Positions 50,780 to 58,551 of a stretch of 58,551 nucleotides of DNA are shown one piece after another. The notes below the pieces were generated by a model. The model ran no database searches, was not told where the DNA came from, and was given only the letters and a program-made list of their open reading frames with translations. Origin of the DNA: AC-32 sp036265535. GTDB lineage: Bacteria; Actinomycetota; Thermoleophilia; Gaiellales; Gaiellaceae. The DNA is taken from assembly GCA_036265535.1 (NCBI GenBank), contig DATAOV010000064.1, forward strand, positions 1-58,551. The letters are read 5' to 3'. The position numbers and the translations under genes were made by a program. How positions within the stretch are numbered: position 1 is the first letter of the stretch; the number at the start of each line of letters is the position of its first letter.

Positions 50780-50908
50780 CAGCACCTCCCTGTCGGTCGA
50801 ATACCAAGGCTCGCCGCCTTGGCACTGGTGGACACCCTCCAAACGGGATGAAATCGCTAACAGCCGAAGACCGGCCGGCGAAGGGCCGACCCGTCCCGGT
50901 CGTTCGTG

Positions 50909-51454
50909 CTAGGAGGCTCGGTGGAAGAGCCAGGCGTCGCGCATGCGCTGCGCCTGTCCCTGCGTGAACTCCGAGTAGCAGCTGTCGAACGAGTAGTCCA
51001 TGTAGTTGTGGATCGGGTCGAGGCCCGGATCCGAGCACGTGTCCTTGTCGGCCGGGCAGCCGGAAGTGGGCGTCCGCTCCGCCGGGGTGTCGGCCACGAA
51101 GTCGCCCTTCGCGTTGCAGCCGCCGAAGAAGGTGTGCTCGAGGTTGAGCCAATGGCCCGCCTCGTGCGTCACCGTCTTGCCCAGGTCGAATCGGCCCGCG
51201 TACGTCGTGGAAGCGCCCGGGACGGTCTCCCAGTCGAACACGATCCCGTCGATGAACGCCTGCCCGGGCTTCGTCACGATGTCCGGCAGGTATGCCCACC
51301 CCAGGTACGGGCCGGCCGTCGTCGAGTAGAGGCTGAGCGCGTTGTTCCCGCCCTGGTGCGGGGTGCGCTTCATCGACTTCTCGTTGGTGCCGCCGGGCTT
51401 CGCGTAGAACCAGTCCGCGTTGTCAGTTCGATTCCTCTTTTTGGGGCTGGCCAC
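50909..51454 (-). pseudogene. N-terminally truncated M43-type zinc metalloprotease
   Basis: The intact C-terminal half is clear: KTVTHEAGHWLNLEHTFFGG (HExxHxxxxxH zinc site), DTPAERTPTSGCPADKDTCS and the Met-turn region DPIHNYMDYSFDSCYSEFTQ. These match the cytophagalysin (M43B) peptidases, which are secreted proteins of about 300 residues with a signal peptide. Here the frame extends upstream only through low-information sequence into the adenylate cyclase gene, and the catalytic domain begins around ADWFYAKPGG; roughly the first 100 residues of a normal protein, including the signal peptide, are missing. A GTG at 51454 would give 181 residues. Most likely a gene remnant. Confidence 0.65.
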
Positions 51455-51495
51455 CCCTCCACAGCCTAATCCCTGCGGATAGAGATTCCATATCG

Positions 51496-52704
51496 CTACG
51501 TGACCTTGCCGATCAGGTGGTGCGCGAAGGCCCACCAGCCGATCAGCCGCACGTGGTCGCTACCGCCCTCGCGGGCGCTCGCGAGGACGTCCCGGTGGTC
51601 GGGCTGGCCGAAGCGCTCATGCATCCAGACGATCACGGCGTCGTCGCCGTCGAAATAGCAGAACCGCCGCCCGCCGGGTTTGCCCGGGCCATGCTCCCAA
51701 GGCCCCTCCCCGCCCCAGCTGAGCGAGGTGCACTTGCCGCTGTTGCGCTTGATCTTGGAGTTCCGGAGCTGATCCTCGTACGCTGCCTTCACCGCCGTCC
51801 CGGTTGGGTAGATCGAGAGCTGCCAACGGTCGGGATAGAAGCCTCCGCCCCCGCTCGGCGGGAGGCAGACGGCGGTCGCGACGGCGCCGATGTCGGGCAC
51901 CGACTGCTTCACGCAGGTCTTCCGCAGGCCCGCCGGGATGAGCGCCTTCACGTCGGAGGCAGGCGCGACCGGGACGGTCTCGCTCTGCGTCGTGGTGGTT
52001 CCGCTGTTCGGCCTCGCGCCGGAGCTCGTCTCAGCGCTGTTCCCGCCGGTCAGGTAGACCACGGCGGCGGCCGTTGCCGCCGCGATCAGCACCACGCCGA
52101 GGACGATGCGCCACCCCATGCGCTTGGGCCCGCCGAAGAACATCACGATCCAGGGCTGGCTCTGCTCCTGCTGATCCTCCTCCGAGGTGACGCGGATGAG
52201 GCGAACGGTTCCGGCGATTCCCTTCAGGTTGGCTCGGCCGCGGTCGACGTAGCGGACGCCCGGAACGCGCCCGGCGAGGCGGCTGGTCCCCTCGCTGACG
52301 ATGACCTCGCCACCCTGCGCCAGGGCGCACAGCCGTGCAGCGACGTTGAGAGCAGCGCCGCGGAAGGAGCCGTCGTCAAGCCGGAACGCCTCGCCCGAGT
52401 CCACTCCAATCCCGACGCGAAGCGGCATGTCGGACTCCGATTCGGTGTGCTCTGCAAACCAGCGCTGGAGGTCGATCGCAGCCCGGATCGCCTGGCGGGC
52501 GGAATCGAAAACGGCGAGCGCCTCGTCGCCGCGGATCTCGATCAGCTTCCCGCTTCGAATCTCCACCCCGGCCTGGACGAGGCCCGCGAACTTCGCGGCG
52601 AGCCTGGCGGACGCCTCGTCACCGTGCTCCTCGGTGAATCGGGTGTACCCGCGGATGTCCGCGATCAGGAAGGTTCGGACCGGTGCGTTGGGCGTCTCCG
52701 ACAC
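51496..52704 (-). CDS. Class III adenylate/guanylate cyclase with extracytoplasmic domain
   Basis: 402 residues from a GTG at 52704. The catalytic domain is at the N-terminus: Asp16 in FLIADIRGYTRFTEEHGDEA, the second metal region KLIEIRGDEALAVFDSARQA, and SFRGAALNVAARLCALAQGG with the Asn-Arg-type helix ending AAR. A membrane helix follows (about 208-230), then a Thr/Ser-rich linker and an outer domain with four cysteines (RKTCVKQSV, AVCLPPSG, GKCTSLSWGG, RFCYFDGDD). The reversed order, catalytic first and sensor last, is found in some actinobacterial cyclases. It would make cAMP or cGMP in response to an external cue. Confidence 0.85.
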   Translation of the reverse strand: MSETPNAPVRTFLIADIRGYTRFTEEHGDEASARLAAKFAGLVQAGVEIRSGKLIEIRGDEALAVFDSARQAIRAAIDLQRWFAEHTESESDMPLRVGIGVDSGEAFRLDDGSFRGAALNVAARLCALAQGGEVIVSEGTSRLAGRVPGVRYVDRGRANLKGIAGTVRLIRVTSEEDQQEQSQPWIVMFFGGPKRMGWRIVLGVVLIAAATAAAVVYLTGGNSAETSSGARPNSGTTTTQSETVPVAPASDVKALIPAGLRKTCVKQSVPDIGAVATAVCLPPSGGGGFYPDRWQLSIYPTGTAVKAAYEDQLRNSKIKRNSGKCTSLSWGGEGPWEHGPGKPGGRRFCYFDGDDAVIVWMHERFGQPDHRDVLASAREGGSDHVRLIGWWAFAHHLIGKVT

Positions 52705-52760
52705 GCTGGAACGAGTGTAGGCCCTGCAATTGTTGACCTCAAACGCCGAGCCCTGCGGAA

Positions 52761-53210
52761 TCAGTCGCCGAGCGCCATAGGCAGCGGCCTGTTCTCCACG
52801 GCCGAGGAATGCACGAGCGAGGTCGTCGTCCGCCCGTAGGGGGTGAAGCGGTCGAGGATCCGCTCGAGGTCGTCGATCGTGCGCAGGTGGAGCTTGAGGA
52901 AGAAGCAGTCCTCGCCGGTGATCCGGTGGCACTCGACGACCTCCGGGGTCTCGCGGGCGATCTCGCGAATCTTGTCGAGCTGCCGCGCCGCAGGCGCGAC
53001 GCGGACGACCGCGGCGAGCGGATAGCCGATCGCCTTCGGGTCGATCACGGCGTGGTAGCCGGTGATCACGCCGGTCTCCTCGAGACGCTGCACTCGCTCC
53101 GCGACCGCAGGAGCCGAGAGGTTGACCCGCCGGCCGAGCTCGGCCATCGTCAGCCGGCCGTCCGCCTGGAGCTCATCGAGGATCCTGAGGTTGATCTCGT
53201 CCATGACCAT
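52761..53210 (-). CDS. Lrp/AsnC family transcription regulator
   Basis: 149 residues from the ATG at 53210 (a second ATG at 53204). The helix-turn-helix is in NLRILDELQADGRLTMAELG followed by RRVNLSAPAVAERVQRLEET. The RAM ligand-binding domain is GYPLAAVVRVAPAARQLDKI to HLRTIDDLERILDRFTPYGR. Lrp/AsnC proteins are dimers or octamers that sense amino acids. It is divergent from an EamA-type exporter across 88 bases, the usual arrangement for a regulator controlling an adjacent amino-acid or metabolite exporter. Confidence 0.92.
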   Translation of the reverse strand: MVMDEINLRILDELQADGRLTMAELGRRVNLSAPAVAERVQRLEETGVITGYHAVIDPKAIGYPLAAVVRVAPAARQLDKIREIARETPEVVECHRITGEDCFFLKLHLRTIDDLERILDRFTPYGRTTTSLVHSSAVENRPLPMALGD

Positions 53211-53298
53211 GTGATCATAGGCGGTCTCGCCCGATCGCTGGATCTTCCGACGGCATTCGGCCCGAATTACTTTCCCCACCCGCCGAACGATCGCAACC

Positions 53299-54195
53299 AT
53301 GCCAGGGGTGAGTTCCCACGCTCATGAACGGCGCCCGACGCTCCGGATCCGCCTCGCGACGGCCCCGGGCTACTCGTACTTCGTCGGCAGCGCGGTCTTC
53401 CACTACCTCGGGCCGGCCTTCGCGGTGCTCCTGTTCGCGCGCGTGGCGCCGCTCGGAGTCGCCTGGCTGCGGATCGCGACCGCAGCGGCGGTCTACGCGG
53501 CCTGGCGCCGGCCCTGGCACGACTGGCGTCTCCTCGACCGACATGGTCGGCAGACGATCGCCGCGATGGGCGCGACCCTTGCCGTGATGAACACGTGCTT
53601 CTACCTCGCGATCGCGAGGTTGCCGCTCGCGACCGTGGCCGCGATCGAGTTTCTGCCGGTGATCGCCCTCGCCGCCCTCGGCGCACGCACGATGCGCAAC
53701 ACGCTCGCGCTCGCGCTCGCGGTCGCAGGCGTCTACCTGCTCACCGACATCCGGTTGCACGGTCAGCCGCTCGGGATCGTCCTGGCGTTCTGCAACGCGG
53801 GCCTGTTCGCCCTCTACATCGTCCTCGCCCACCGCGTTGCGCGGCTCGAGCGCATGGGCGGGATCGACGGGCTGGCCGCGGCGATGCTCGTTGCCGCTCT
53901 CGTCGTGACCCCGATCGGCGGCTGGAGCGCTGCACCCGCCCTCGCGGACCCGATCGCGCTTGTGGCGGCGGTCGGAGTCGCCGTCAGCTCATCGGTCATT
54001 CCGTACGTCTGCGATCAACTCGCGATGGCGAGGATGGCCCGCTCGACCTACGCGTTGCTCGTCTCGCTGCTACCCGCGACGGCGACCGTTGTCGGCGTAA
54101 TCGTGCTCGCGCAGCTCCCGACTCCGATGGAAGTCGTCGCCATCGCGCTCGTGATCGGCGGGGTGGCGCTTCACCAAGAGGGCAAGAGAGCCTAA
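53299..54195 (+). CDS. EamA family transporter (RhtA-like)
   Basis: 298 residues with ten hydrophobic helices in two EamA halves: YFVGSAVFHYLGPAFAVLLF opens the first, and GIVLAFCNAGLFALYIVLAH the second. FYLAIARLPLATVAAIEFLP and ARSTYALLVSLLPATATVVG are EamA signature segments, closest to RhtA-type threonine/homoserine exporters. The function is inferred as amino-acid or related metabolite efflux. The divergent Lrp/AsnC gene supports that. It overlaps the broken cyclase-ATPase gene at its 3' end by 4 bases. Confidence 0.87.
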   Translation: MPGVSSHAHERRPTLRIRLATAPGYSYFVGSAVFHYLGPAFAVLLFARVAPLGVAWLRIATAAAVYAAWRRPWHDWRLLDRHGRQTIAAMGATLAVMNTCFYLAIARLPLATVAAIEFLPVIALAALGARTMRNTLALALAVAGVYLLTDIRLHGQPLGIVLAFCNAGLFALYIVLAHRVARLERMGGIDGLAAAMLVAALVVTPIGGWSAAPALADPIALVAAVGVAVSSSVIPYVCDQLAMARMARSTYALLVSLLPATATVVGVIVLAQLPTPMEVVAIALVIGGVALHQEGKRA

Positions 54196-57100
54196 GCGGA
54201 AGCAGGGAGCAGAAGCTCGCACTCGCTCACGAAGCGCGTGGCGCCGACCGAGCGGTAGAAGTCGAGCGCCCGCTGAAGCTGCTCGTCCGCCTCTGCGCGG
54301 CGGCCTTCGGCCACGAGCTGCTCCGCCGCCCGGAGGCGAGCTTCCGCCTCGTCCGGCCTCGTACCGATTCGGTGCAGGATCTCGGCGGCAGCGACGAAGT
54401 CGCAATGTTCGTAGGCGCGCACCGCCTCCGTCCAGGGCGTCTCCGTGTAGTCAGCCAGCGCAGCCAGGACCTCCTGGTCGAGGCCAAGGTGACGAGCTGC
54501 CGACGCGAAGACGGGGAAGTTGACCACGGCGAACTGGACGTCGACACCGCTGTCCAAGGCCTCGATGAGCTCGCGGACGAGCGGGACGGCCCGGTCGAGG
54601 TCCCCTGCGAGGAAGAAGATGTGTGCGCACGCAGGGAGCACGAAATACACGGCCTGCGGGTCGGCAATGGCTCGGCCGGCGGCGAGCCCGCTTTCCGCAT
54701 CGCGCATCGCCCCGGCGAAGTCGCCTCGGGCCAGGCGCATCTGCGCGCGGATGACCCAGTCCTGAAAAGCGTTGTAGTGCGGCGAGCCCGCCTCGACCGC
54801 GCCGAGGTACTCGTCGGCCAGTTGCTGTGCCTCGTCCCACTCACCGCGACGGTAGTGATGATCGGCCAACACCCCCTGGAACCAGCGCGAGTCCGTCGGA
54901 GAGCCGATCTGCCTGGCGAGACGCGCGCCATCGAGTCGGGCTGCATAGCCGGCGTCGAGGTCGCCGAGGACCTGGTGGGCTACGGCCAGCGTGTTATGTG
55001 CACGCAGCAGGACGCTGAAGGCCCCGGTGTTCCTGGCCATCTCGATGCCGCGCTCGAGGTCGTCGAGCCCACGCCGATCGCCCATGTACACCCGCAGCAG
55101 CCCGAGCAGGGACAGCGCTTCGCTGACACCCTCGTCCCAACCCAGCCCATCTGCCAGAGCACGCGCTTCCGACGCGAGCTCGATCGCCCTCGTGTTGTCG
55201 CCTTCAATGCTCGCGCGCGATGCCATGCGCGCGAGTACCCAGGCGCTGGAGCGACTCGGCGGTGCGTCGGCGAGCAAGGCGGCCGCCCGCTCCGGGTGCT
55301 CTTCGCCGAGCTCGCGGCGGCCGTGCATCCAGAAGCCCATGGAAAGAAGCATCTCCGCCTCCGCGGCCTTGGGCGCGTCGCCGGCGGCGAGCAGCGCGTC
55401 GCGTGCCTCCGCCAGACGCTCGGAATCGCCACCGTCAAGATTCCGCACGGGAGCGGCCCGGCGGAAGAGAAGCTGGGCCCGCTCGGGATCGTCTTCCGGC
55501 CAGAGCCGAAGCGCAGCGTCGTAGAGGCGCTCGGCGGTGTCGAGCGCGTACAGCGCGGCTGCCCGGTCGCCCGCATCGCGCAGAGCGTGCCTCGCCGATT
55601 CGCCGAGCGCGCCCGAGTCGAGCCCTGCGACCTCGGCGAGCTCGAGCGCCTCCAGGTAGTGGTGGGCGAGCATCTCGGCCTGATCCTCGGGGCGGCCGAG
55701 CGACTCGATCCAGGCCGCCGCGTGCTGGTGCTTGAGCGAGCGGGCAGCGCGCGGGATCTGGCCGTACGCGATGTCGCGGATGAGCAGGTGGCGGAAGACG
55801 TACTCGCTCTCACCGGCGACCGACGAGACGCGAGAGCGCCTGAGGAACTCCTTGCGCTCGAGCGCGAACGGCAGCTCCTCGGCCTCGGTTCGGGTGACGG
55901 TGCCGACCGCCTCGACGGCGCCCAGCCAGAAGACCTTGCCGACCACCGCCGCGTCCTGCAGGAGCTGCTTTTCCTCGTCCGAGAGGGCGTCCAGCCGGGC
56001 GGCGATGATCCCCTGGACCGTCTCCGGCAGCTCCGAGAGATCGCCCCGTTCGAGCAGGACGCGGGCGTACTGTTCGGCGTAGAGAGGGTTGCCTCCGGCC
56101 CGGACGAGCAGCGCCTCCTGAGTCTTCGCATCGAGCAGCGGCCGCTCGAGCAGCGCCTGGACGAGACGGGCAGTGTCCTCGTCGGAGAGCGGCGAGAGCG
56201 AGATCGAGAGGGCGTTCGCCTTGCCGCCGCCCCAATTCGGCCTGCGCTCCAGGAGCTCGGGACGAGCGGTCGCGAGAACGAGCAACGGAACGCCGCTCAC
56301 GCGTTCGACCAGCTGGTCGACGAACTCGAGCAAGGAGGCGTCGGCCCAGTGCCAGATCCTCGAACACGAGCACGAGCGGCCGCTCCTCGGCGAGGGACTC
56401 GAGGAAGCGGCGCCAGGCGGCGACGCCCTCCGCGGCCCCGGTGGGCTCTTCTTCCGCGAGCCCGGCGAGCGGGCGCAGATGCCGCTCGAGCCACTGCCGC
56501 TCCGACGCGTCGGAGCCGAGCTGGGCCACGGCGCGGAGGAGCTTCTCCTCGGCCTCCTCGGGCGTGTCGTTCTCGAGAATGCCCGCCTCGGCCTTGACGA
56601 TTTCCGCCAATGCCCAGAAGGTCGCTCCCTCGCCATAGGGAAGCGAGCGGCCATGGCGCCACCTGACGAATTCCTGATCCTCCTCGACCGCTCGGAGCAG
56701 CTCGAGGACGAGCCGGCTCTTGCCGATCCCGGGGACGCCGACGAGCGTCACGAGCTGGGGCGAGCGCTCCTCGCGCACGCGCGCGAGAGTGGAAACCAGG
56801 AGCTCGAGCTCGCGGCCACGCCCGACGAGCGGCGTGTCCGCCCGCCGCGAGACGTCGACACCGAAGCGCGAGCGTGCCTCGAGCGCCTCCCAGACGGGGA
56901 TCGGCTCGGCCTTCCCCTTGCCGACCACCGGCTCCGCCTCGCGGTAGTCGAACACCTGCGCCGTTGCCCGGTAGCTCTGTTCGCCGACGAGGATCCCGTT
57001 CAGCGGGGCGGCTGCCTGCAATCGCGCGGCCGTGTTGACGACGTCGCCGGCGGCCATCGCCTCCCCCTCGCTCGGCCGCGCGTCGAGCGCAACGAGCGCC

Positions 57101-57506
57101 TCGCGGTGTTAACCGCGATCCGGACCTGCAGCTCGTCGCTCTGCTCGCGCGCCCAGTCACGAATCGCGAGCGCAGCTCGGACGGCCCGCTCGGGATCGTC
57201 CTCGTGGGCGGTCGGCGCCCCGAACAGCGCCATCACGGCGTCGCCGATGAACTTCTCGACGGTGCCACCGAAACGCTCGAGTTCGGAGCGAAGATAAGCG
57301 TGGTAGGGCGCGAGCAGGGCGCGCACGTCCTCCGGGTCGAGCTTCTCCGACCGGGCCGTGAAGCCGACCAGGTCTGCGAAGAGCACGGTGACCACCTTCC
57401 GCTCCTCGCGAGCAGGCCGATCCGGCGCCTCCGCCAGCGCGGAGCCGCAGAAGGGGCAGAACGAGAACTCCCCCTGCAGGTCCCGGCCACAGTTCGGGCA
57501 GGTCAC
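54192..57506 (-). pseudogene. Cyclase-AAA ATPase-TPR regulator broken by two compensating frameshifts
   Basis: A full-length reading of about 1105 codons is recoverable. Residues 1-25 are a zinc ribbon (CPNCGRDLQGEFSFCPFCGS); 35-150 a class III cyclase domain (LFADLVGFTARSEKLDPEDV, GTVEKFIGDAVMALFGAP). An AAA ATPase follows, with GVPGIGKSRLVLELLRAVEE and PLVGRGRELELLVSTLARVR, then TPR-like helices to the end. Near 57104 one base is missing (IAVNT is followed out of frame; an added G restores GEALVALDARP). Near 56353 there is one extra base (VLVFED then LHWADASLLEFVDQ needs its removal). Both ends are in the same frame and the middle 750 bases in another. Either two sequencing errors or a recent pseudogene. 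Confidence 0.85.
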
Positions 57507-57540
57507 CGGCGGAGTCTAGGAAGGTTTGGCGGAACGAGCC

Positions 57541-58017
57541 TCAGAGCCGCGGCCACCAGCCGGGGACGGTTCGGAGGTACTCCTCGTACTCCGCTCCGAA
57601 GCGCCGCCGTAGTGCCGGCTCTTCGTACCAGTGCACGAACGACCAGACCGATGCGCCGAACACCAGCGCATAGGCAACGAGCAGCCAACTGCCGAGCACG
57701 GCGGCCTGGCCCAGGATCACGGCGGCAACGGCGATGTACATCGGGTTCCGGACATAGCGGTACAGCCCTCCGACGACGAGCTTCTCGGTCGGTGCGACAG
57801 GTGCGGGCGTGCCGATCCCCTCGACCACGAAGCGTCCGAAGGCCTCGACCACAACAGCTGCTCCCGCGACGAGAACGACCCAACCGGCGAGCTGGAGCCA
57901 CACCGGCGGGTCGGACGAGTTCCACCCGGTCAGGAGCCAGGGAACGAGCCCCGCGACGATGCCCGGCGCCAGTGCAAGAAAGACAAGGCTGCCCGCCGCT
58001 GCCCGCAATCGCTGCAC
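57541..58017 (-). CDS. Isoprenylcysteine methyltransferase-like (ICMT/PEMT) membrane protein
   Basis: 158 residues from a GTG at 58017. Four or five hydrophobic helices, with the family's C-terminal motif YRYVRNPMYIAVAAVILGQA and a final FVHWYEEPALRRRFGAEYEE. The RNPMY and E-P-x-L-x-x-x-F-G segments are the SAM-binding hallmarks of the ICMT/PEMT family. In bacteria these proteins methylate lipids or small molecules in the membrane, or are uncharacterised. It sits alone, 34 bases downstream of the broken cyclase-ATPase gene's start, on the same strand. Confidence 0.83.
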   Translation of the reverse strand: MQRLRAAAGSLVFLALAPGIVAGLVPWLLTGWNSSDPPVWLQLAGWVVLVAGAAVVVEAFGRFVVEGIGTPAPVAPTEKLVVGGLYRYVRNPMYIAVAAVILGQAAVLGSWLLVAYALVFGASVWSFVHWYEEPALRRRFGAEYEEYLRTVPGWWPRL

Positions 58018-58090
58018 AAGCGCAGTCTCGCCGAGGCCAGAGAACCCGGCCGGCGACGAGCAGATCGCGCCGCCGGCCGGGTTTGCTAGG

Positions 58091-58551
58091 TCACCGGATG
58101 CGCATCCCGAGCACGGGATCCCAGTGCAGCACGTTGTCGTACCGCTGTAGGGGCGCCTCGGGCAGCTCGCCGACGCTGACGCCGTAGCGCCAGTTGCTCG
58201 GGCAGATCGCGATGAAGCGCGCGTACCCACCCAGACCACCGCCGAACTTGGGGTAGCCGATCTCGACCAGACACCCGGTGGCTGGCACCTGGTCGAGGTT
58301 CGCCACGCCCTCCGCTTGGGCGAAGCCGTTGTGCATGAGCCAGCTCTCGCCCTCCAGCGTGGGCGTCGAGTCCGTGTCGAGCGGCTCGTGCCCGTGGAAG
58401 AGGATGTGCCGCTGCAAGTGCAGGAACTGGAGAGCCGCGAGGGACACGCCCGGGAACTTCGTCAGGAGCGCGAGGCCCGGATCGGGCCAGCGCTTCGACC
58501 AGTCGGAGCGCACCATCACGACGCTCCCCTCCGGGATGCGGCCGTGCTGCC
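58091..58551 (-). CDS. Cyclase family protein (kynurenine formamidase-like), 5' end outside window
   Basis: 153 codons are visible; the frame is open to the window edge (HGRIPEGSVVMVRSDWSKRW before any sure start), so the N-terminus lies to the right. It matches the C-terminal half of the PF04199 cyclase family: LALLTKFPGVSLAALQFLHL, HGHEPLDTDS, LHNGFAQAEG-like WLMHNGFAQAEGVANLDQVP and ATGCLVEIGYPKFGG. The metal-binding HxGTHxDxPxH motif would be in the missing part. Members include kynurenine formamidases and polyketide cyclases. The C-terminal YGVSVGELPEAPLQRYDNVL is conserved. Confidence 0.8.
   Translation of the reverse strand, partial: QHGRIPEGSVVMVRSDWSKRWPDPGLALLTKFPGVSLAALQFLHLQRHILFHGHEPLDTDSTPTLEGESWLMHNGFAQAEGVANLDQVPATGCLVEIGYPKFGGGLGGYARFIAICPSNWRYGVSVGELPEAPLQRYDNVLHWDPVLGMRIR

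Overview
The window is uniformly GC-rich, densely packed DNA in which most neighbouring genes overlap by 1-20 bases (ATGA and GTGA junctions) and GTG starts are common. The gene set (hopanoid genes, an actinobacterial-type Tad pilus, ThyX, a FolE2/MptA cyclohydrolase, a CopC-CopD fusion, RskA-type anti-sigma factors) points to an actinobacterium, most plausibly class Thermoleophilia (Gaiellales or Solirubrobacterales). That placement is inference from gene content and codon use, not from a marker-gene comparison. I saw no rRNA, tRNA, CRISPR array, transposase, integrase or replication origin, and no clear sign of recent transfer.

Layout. 1-9360: end of a membrane glycosyltransferase-like gene, a VOC protein, the main sigma factor with its own strong terminator, an asparaginase II divergent from Fpg, a coupled trio (degenerate histidine kinase, FMN alpha-hydroxy-acid oxidase, alpha/beta hydrolase), FolE2 and PlsY. 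9373-17677: two divergent superoxide dismutases, a secreted protein, an SDR coupled to an ECF sigma/RskA pair, Usp plus antiporter, ThyX, DUF72 and a kynureninase-like enzyme. 17814-24905: a secreted subtilase with a Trp-rich pentapeptide tail, an epimerase, a lytic transglycosylase, a CopC-CopD membrane operon and a YjbQ-like protein.

24985-33996 is a minus-strand operon: zinc D,D-peptidase-like protein, DUF192, HpnC, HpnD, HpnE, squalene-hopene cyclase, HpnH, HpnG-like and IspH. It would run from isoprenoid precursor supply through squalene and hopene to adenosylhopane.

34257-43841 is the divergent Tad (Flp) pilus operon: leader with a small ORF, pilin, hairpin, TadE, TadG-like, CpaB, CpaE, CpaF, a VWA-TadB fusion, TadC, a long coiled-coil protein and a tandem 60-bp structured repeat. 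The VWA-TadB fusion, the attached coiled-coil gene, the possible leader-ORF coupling of pilin and the terminal repeats are the least standard features of the window. No prepilin peptidase is present here.

43905-58551 is mixed: a PIG-V-like mannosyltransferase, CGNR regulator, orphan OppB-type permease, NAD epimerase, an ECF sigma gene coupled to a large membrane protein, cyclophilin, a lipoprotein, a truncated M43 protease, an adenylate cyclase, Lrp/EamA, a large cyclase-ATPase broken by two compensating frameshifts, a methyltransferase-like membrane protein and the end of a cyclase-family hydrolase.
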